Source: Conidiobolus incongruus B7586 (lineage: Eukaryota; Entomophthoromycota; Entomophthoromycetes; Entomophthorales; Conidiobolaceae). Taken from it: a stretch of 24,782 nt of DNA. The DNA is taken from assembly GCA_000697335.1 (NCBI GenBank), contig JNEM01010698.1:1-24782 (forward strand). Reading direction: 5' to 3'. Shown in pieces: positions 20,668-24,782 of the stretch. Every line of letters begins with the position of its first letter. Position 1 is the first letter of the stretch. Made by a program: the position numbers and the translations under genes. The notes below the pieces were generated by a model. It was not told where the DNA came from, ran no database searches, and worked only from the letters and a program-made list of their open reading frames with translations.

Positions 20668-21339
20668 ATGTTCGTTACAATACAATTAAAGGAACAAGTA
20701 AGCATTCATCCTAGAAGGCTTAATAATTTACCACTTTATGAGTTGGTTACGGATGAATTGAATCTCAAGTATAGTAATAGAGTGATTCCCAAATTGGGGT
20801 TATGTTTAATGGTTTACAACATTAATCATTTGGACGACTCTTACATCCACCACACCGAAGGCCACTCTCACGTTTTTGCTACTTTTGAATTACTCATGTT
20901 TAGACCATTTATTGACGAAGTTATTGAAGGTAAAATTGTCGCTGTCACCGCCCAAGGTTTACAAATTTCTACCGGATTTTTTAAAGATATTCACGTACCA
21001 GTTGAATTAATGCGACCTGGTACTAAGTATGAACCAGCTGAGCAGGCTTTTACCTGGGAAACTGAAGATTTTGGAAAATTGTACTTGGATTTGGGTCAGA
21101 ATATATTGGTTCAAGTTGTCAATGAATTGTACCATACTTATGATCCCAGCTCTAGACCTACAACAGCATCCAATTCCGCTGGTCAAGTCAATGGTGTCGC
21201 TGAGGAAGTTTACGAAGAACCTCCTTACAAACTCATTTGCTCCATTTTGGAAGATGGTTTAGGTCCTACCGATTGGTGGATCCAATCTCCGGAAGTTGAA
21301 GAGGCAGACGAAGAGAATGGTGAAATGGAAACCGAATAG
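20668..21339 (+). CDS. RPC25: DNA-directed RNA polymerase III subunit RPC8 (RPC25, POLR3H)
   Basis: A single exon of 223 residues. RPC25 pairs with RPC17 to form the stalk of RNA polymerase III, which makes tRNA and 5S rRNA; it is the paralogue of RPB7. The N-terminal RNP-like domain (about residues 1-75) starts MFVTIQLKEQVSI and contains PKLGLCLMVYNI. The S1-type OB-fold (about 80-200) has the family block FRPFIDEVIEGKI, then GFFKDIHVP and the QAFTWE pattern, and ends with the class-typical GLGPTDWW. About 20 acidic residues follow, slightly longer than usual; this tail is rich in Glu. The ATG at 20668 is the only plausible start, preceded by pure A/T. No intron is present, unlike most neighbours. 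Assignment is secure. Confidence 0.95.
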   Translation: MFVTIQLKEQVSIHPRRLNNLPLYELVTDELNLKYSNRVIPKLGLCLMVYNINHLDDSYIHHTEGHSHVFATFELLMFRPFIDEVIEGKIVAVTAQGLQISTGFFKDIHVPVELMRPGTKYEPAEQAFTWETEDFGKLYLDLGQNILVQVVNELYHTYDPSSRPTTASNSAGQVNGVAEEVYEEPPYKLICSILEDGLGPTDWWIQSPEVEEADEENGEMETE

Positions 21340-22536
21340 AATGACGAAATCGATATGTAACCGCACTAAATACTCCAACTACTCACTAATATTTATTTTT
21401 CAAAATCAAGTCAAGGATCCATCCCACTAGAACTATTTAAACAACCCTTTAAAAATTCATTTTACGCATATAACCCAATGTATCATTAACACCCTCGCAA
21501 TATTACGAATAAGATAAACGAATCAATTATTTATAATATCGCTTAGAATATTATAATAATTAATAAAAATCATTACTCAATATATATAAATATATATTTT
21601 TTAAATTCTTGATTAGAAAATTTGTGAAAATGGATTAAAAAAGAGTGCGATAAATGTAACTATTTGTCTAACAAAATAAATTATAACTTAATTCAATTTG
21701 AAAGCTAAAAAGTGTTTATTGAAATTTGGAAGCAAATTAGTATTAATGAAAAATTATGAAAATTTTGGTTTGAAATTGATTAATAAAATCTAGATAGTAA
21801 AGAATTTAATATTCTAAAACATATTTTAATAGAAATGATGGTATATGTTTGATAAAGATTATCCAAAAACATAAATTAATTCCACAAAATGAAATCAATA
21901 GAAATTATTACCTGCCTAAAAGTTTAAATATCAGTAAAATAATAAGGTCGAACTGACATATAAATAACAGGTTTGAAATAGACAGTGTAGATCAATATAA
22001 TTAGAGTAATTGGAACGAAAAATATATTGGTGATCAGTAAATAGATTGCTTGGATGAACATGATCAATCACGGATATAGAGAGATACAACAGATTTGAAA
22101 AGTAGATTCGAAATAATTAATAAAATAAAATTTGAATGAGGAACTATATAAACATTTTAACAGTGTAGATCTGAAAGAAGTTTCTAATTGAAATTAAAAT
22201 TAGGGATCTTATTTGTAGAGTCTAATATAGCTAGATTATTTTCCAAGTATAAACCTTGAATCTAAAAGATTACAGTTAGTTTAACACTTTAAAACCGATA
22301 TAAAATAGGATAAAACAGCTCGTTTCAGTTTTCCAACTTTAACAACATTTTGGTTTTCTAAGCTAAGATTTACTAATTAGTATGTAGTGGGTATAATCCT
22401 ATTAACTGGGATTTATTGAACCTAGTGGAGTCCCAACAGTTGAAAATTTGAACTGGTTGAAGTAAGTTTTGATAAATCCATGGCTAAAAGAATTATGTTG
22501 AAATGTTTCCAAGGGATTTGAACAATATTACAAAAC
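21340..22536. other. Intergenic region between convergent RPC25 and RPS29
   Basis: Both flanking genes end here. No coding sequence or RNA gene is recognised. From about 21620 to 22530 the plus strand is visibly purine-biased (many GAA, AGA and GGA triplets) and less AT-rich than other spacers. GACAGTGTAGATC near 21977 and AACAGTGTAGATCT near 22160 are similar, suggesting local duplication. Nothing identifies the source. Confidence 0.4.
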
Positions 22537-22707
22537 TTAGCGAGTCTTAGTGAAACCAATATCCTTAGCGTACTCGCGGAAGCATTGACGGCAGAGGTCT
22601 AAACCGTACTTGCGGATCAAACCGGCACGGTGGGTACAGACACGGCATTCGCGAGAACCTTTACCGTAGCGACGGGGGTGAGAGAACCAGATAGCGTCGT
22701 GACTCAT
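22537..22707 (-). CDS. RPS29: 40S ribosomal protein S29 (uS14)
   Basis: A 56-residue single-exon gene on the minus strand, of the size usual for eukaryotic S29. It belongs to the uS14 family, sits in the head of the small ribosomal subunit and binds zinc. The zinc ligands are C21, C24, C39 and C42 (C-x2-C-x14-C-x2-C). The N terminus [15 protein letters not shown] and the C terminus KDIGFTKTR are near-invariant in eukaryotes. Its codons favour C or G at third positions (for example CGC, GTC, TAC), in contrast to the A/T-ending codons of neighbours, as expected for a very highly expressed gene. It is too short for simple length filters. Assignment is secure. Confidence 0.97.
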   Translation of the reverse strand: MSHDAIWFSHPRRYGKGSRECRVCTHRAGLIRKYGLDLCRQCFREYAKDIGFTKTR

Positions 22708-24782
22708 ATTCGTTCAGTCCTTGTTGAGAGAATAAAAACTCAATTGGCAGTGAAAGGGGGAAATTGGCAATAAAATTATTTATATTTATTAAATGGAAGA
22801 TAAATTTTTACAAATGTGGGATTCTCAATTTATGGGTTTGAACAAAATTTATTATTTTAATTCAAAATTTTGATTGTGATGTTTTATTACTAAAAAAAGC
22901 AACCAAATTTTGATATTTTTTGAAATAATTTTTTAATATCAATTATTTATTAAATGCAACAATATTAATTTTTGGTAATTATTACAGTTATAAGTAAATA
23001 TGTACTTTTTACTGATATTTAGATAATAAAGCTGAATATTTTGTATATACCAATCAATCATACAAATTATATTTCAAATTTGTGTATCAACTTTTGGTTT
23101 AAGAATATATATTATACAAAATATATCCAATTAATAAATAAACATTTTTAATATATACTTATAAATTTTAGTCTATAATGTTCTATTATAACTAATATTA
23201 TTACAAAGTTAAATTTGGTATTTATTTTACACTATTAGTTAAACTATTTAGTAAGATGAGCTATAAATTTGATTTTTTTTTCAATTGAATTAAGTTTTTA
23301 ATATTAAATCCAATATATTATTTTAATTTATTAATTTATATTATTGATTGTATACTAAATGGTTTTAAATTTTAATATGAAATAGAATCTTTATTAAATA
23401 ATTTATTGAATTTGATAATAATTATTAAATAGATAAGTATTCGATAATATAATACATAATTTTTTAATAATTAAAGTAAAAGTTAATTAACAAATTTAAA
23501 AAATGAATCTAACATTAATAATATTGATATATTTTATTAATACAAAATGGCCAAGTAGTTAAGGTATATGCCTAAAAAGTGCATGGGACCTCTTCTCACA
23601 TTTCTACCAAATCCTTCCTTGTATTTTCACCTTGTTACTTTAATTTACAAATAGCCTATCTTTGTCCAATTTTCTCTTAAACTTATCAATTTTTATCCTA
23701 ATATAAAAAAAGGAATTTGGATCAAAATTTCTATAATTGACTTTCTTATAAAACTTTAAATTAAGTATATGAAAATATTATAAGTTAACAACGCTTCAGC
23801 ATAACAATTATAATCATCTCAGTTCGAGCTCTATGATAATGTACTATTAAGTTTAAATCTTGTTTTTATTGATTTTTTTGAATCTTTGGTTTTCTTTTAA
23901 CTATTTTAATTATTTGTTATATATTAAAATCTAAATTAAATATAATTTTTGATATACAGTATATCAAAATAAAAAATAAATAACAAAAACTTTACACTCT
24001 TTTCTATAACTAATTACTCTTTTTTATGTCTTAGATAAAATTTTAATATTTATAATCTAGTTATTTTTATTCAAGTTTAAAAAATAACACTTCATTTAGA
24101 GATTATATTTGTTTAAAGGTATTTTATTTCATTCAAGCATATTTTTTAATTACTCAGTATAATTTAATTATATAGGTTATAATATAGTAAATATATTAAT
24201 TAGGATAATATATTTTAATCTTATATTAATAAATAGTTTATGATTTTAATTCAATATAAATCAAAATTATAATATATAATAAATACCATTAATTTGTATT
24301 AAGAACACTGATTATATATAATTTCATTTAAAAATTTTTAAATATTTATTAATAAATTTATTTATAAAACTAAATAAAAAACCATATTTATTTTAATTCA
24401 CAAGAAATTTTTTATTAAAGTTTATATAAAAGGTTATTTCAATTTAATAATTTATTTTATTTTTTAATAAAAAATTATAAAGAATTTAATATTAATCAAT
24501 TATAATGATTTATTATAAAACCTATTTTTTTTGATTATATTTTAATAAATCAAATTTAGCTATAGTTTTTTTTAGTTTTTATTAAGCTTTTGTTGAATTA
24601 TTAGGTATTTATTTTATAATTTTATCAATTAAACCAAGTTTGAACTTTGATATATATAATATACTTATATAATTAATATTAAAATACTTTGATAATTTTT
24701 TAATATATATTTTTATATTATTAATATATATAAAATATCAGAAAATATTATAATTTAAATTTTATTAAATTTTGAATAATAT
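22708..24782. other. Terminal AT-rich intergenic region
   Basis: The first 90 nt is the RPS29 5' side, with a pyrimidine-rich TTCTCTC stretch on the minus strand that could mark the transcript start. The rest is very A/T-rich. The only structure noted is a tRNA-Ser-like relic at 23539-23625. No protein gene is seen up to the end of the window. Confidence 0.5.
23539..23625 (+). pseudogene. tRNA-Ser-like relic or tRNA-derived repeat head
   Basis: The stretch TGGCCAAGTAGTTAAGG (23548-23564) closely follows the D-arm of class II (serine/leucine) tRNAs and contains an A-box-like promoter. It continues with an anticodon loop CTAAAAA, an ATGGG start of a long variable arm, and CCAAATCC where the T-loop should be. 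The ends AATACAA (23539-23545) and TTGTATT (23619-23625) can pair over 7 bp, and the 87-nt length suits a class II tRNA. The anticodon stem has mismatches, the anticodon would read AAA and the T-stem does not pair, so a working tRNA is unlikely. A tRNA-derived SINE head is an alternative. Confidence 0.4.

Noticed and set aside
23815-23840. AGTTCGAGCTC resembling a tRNA B box
   Set aside because: No matching T-stem, acceptor stem or A box at a proper distance was found on either strand.

Overview
The window is nuclear DNA from an intron-bearing eukaryote, most likely an early-diverging (zygomycete-grade) fungus. Evidence for this is the flavocytochrome b2 with fused cytochrome b5 and FMN domains, the Mcp2/ADCK1 kinase-like protein, an F-box/leucine-rich protein, very short introns and very AT-rich spacers. 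An entomophthoralean fungus such as Conidiobolus would fit, but that name is inference. TAA, TAG and TGA all end genes, so the code is standard. I see no transposon, virus-like element or CRISPR array.

Layout from left to right: AT-only spacer (1-2439); F-box/LRR protein (+, 2440-3963); convergent Mcp2/ADCK1-like UbiB-family protein (-, 4190-5953); ERO1 thiol oxidase (-, 7154-8868); prefoldin subunit 2 (+, 9573-10037); RNA polymerase subunit RPB5 (-, 10587-11379), divergent from COA8 (+, 11688-12275); a PHOSPHO-type HAD phosphatase (+, 13738-14730); a convergent, unrecognised 179-residue protein with a PIP-degron-like motif and a ubiquitin-interacting motif (-, 14756-15295); flavocytochrome b2 (-, 15448-17211); a 3.4 kb spacer with a GC-rich, hairpin-rich island near 17.54-17.71 kb; RNA polymerase III subunit RPC25 (+, 20668-21339); ribosomal protein S29 (-, 22537-22707); and a terminal AT-rich spacer with a decayed tRNA-Ser-like sequence near 23.54-23.63 kb.

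Ten genes of eleven are recognisable housekeeping or mitochondrial/redox genes and they form no operon-like pathway. Seven have no or few introns to resolve by eye; I placed 18 introns in six genes, 17 of them 49-58 nt long. Loose themes are transcription (RPB5, RPC25), protein folding (ERO1, prefoldin) and mitochondrial or lactate metabolism (Mcp2-like, COA8, b2).

The most interesting locus is 14756-15330. A small unknown protein carries a PCNA-binding degron-like motif near its N terminus and a ubiquitin-interacting motif, and a perfect E2F-type site sits 26 nt upstream of its ATG. This suggests a cell-cycle or DNA-damage role that has not been assigned.
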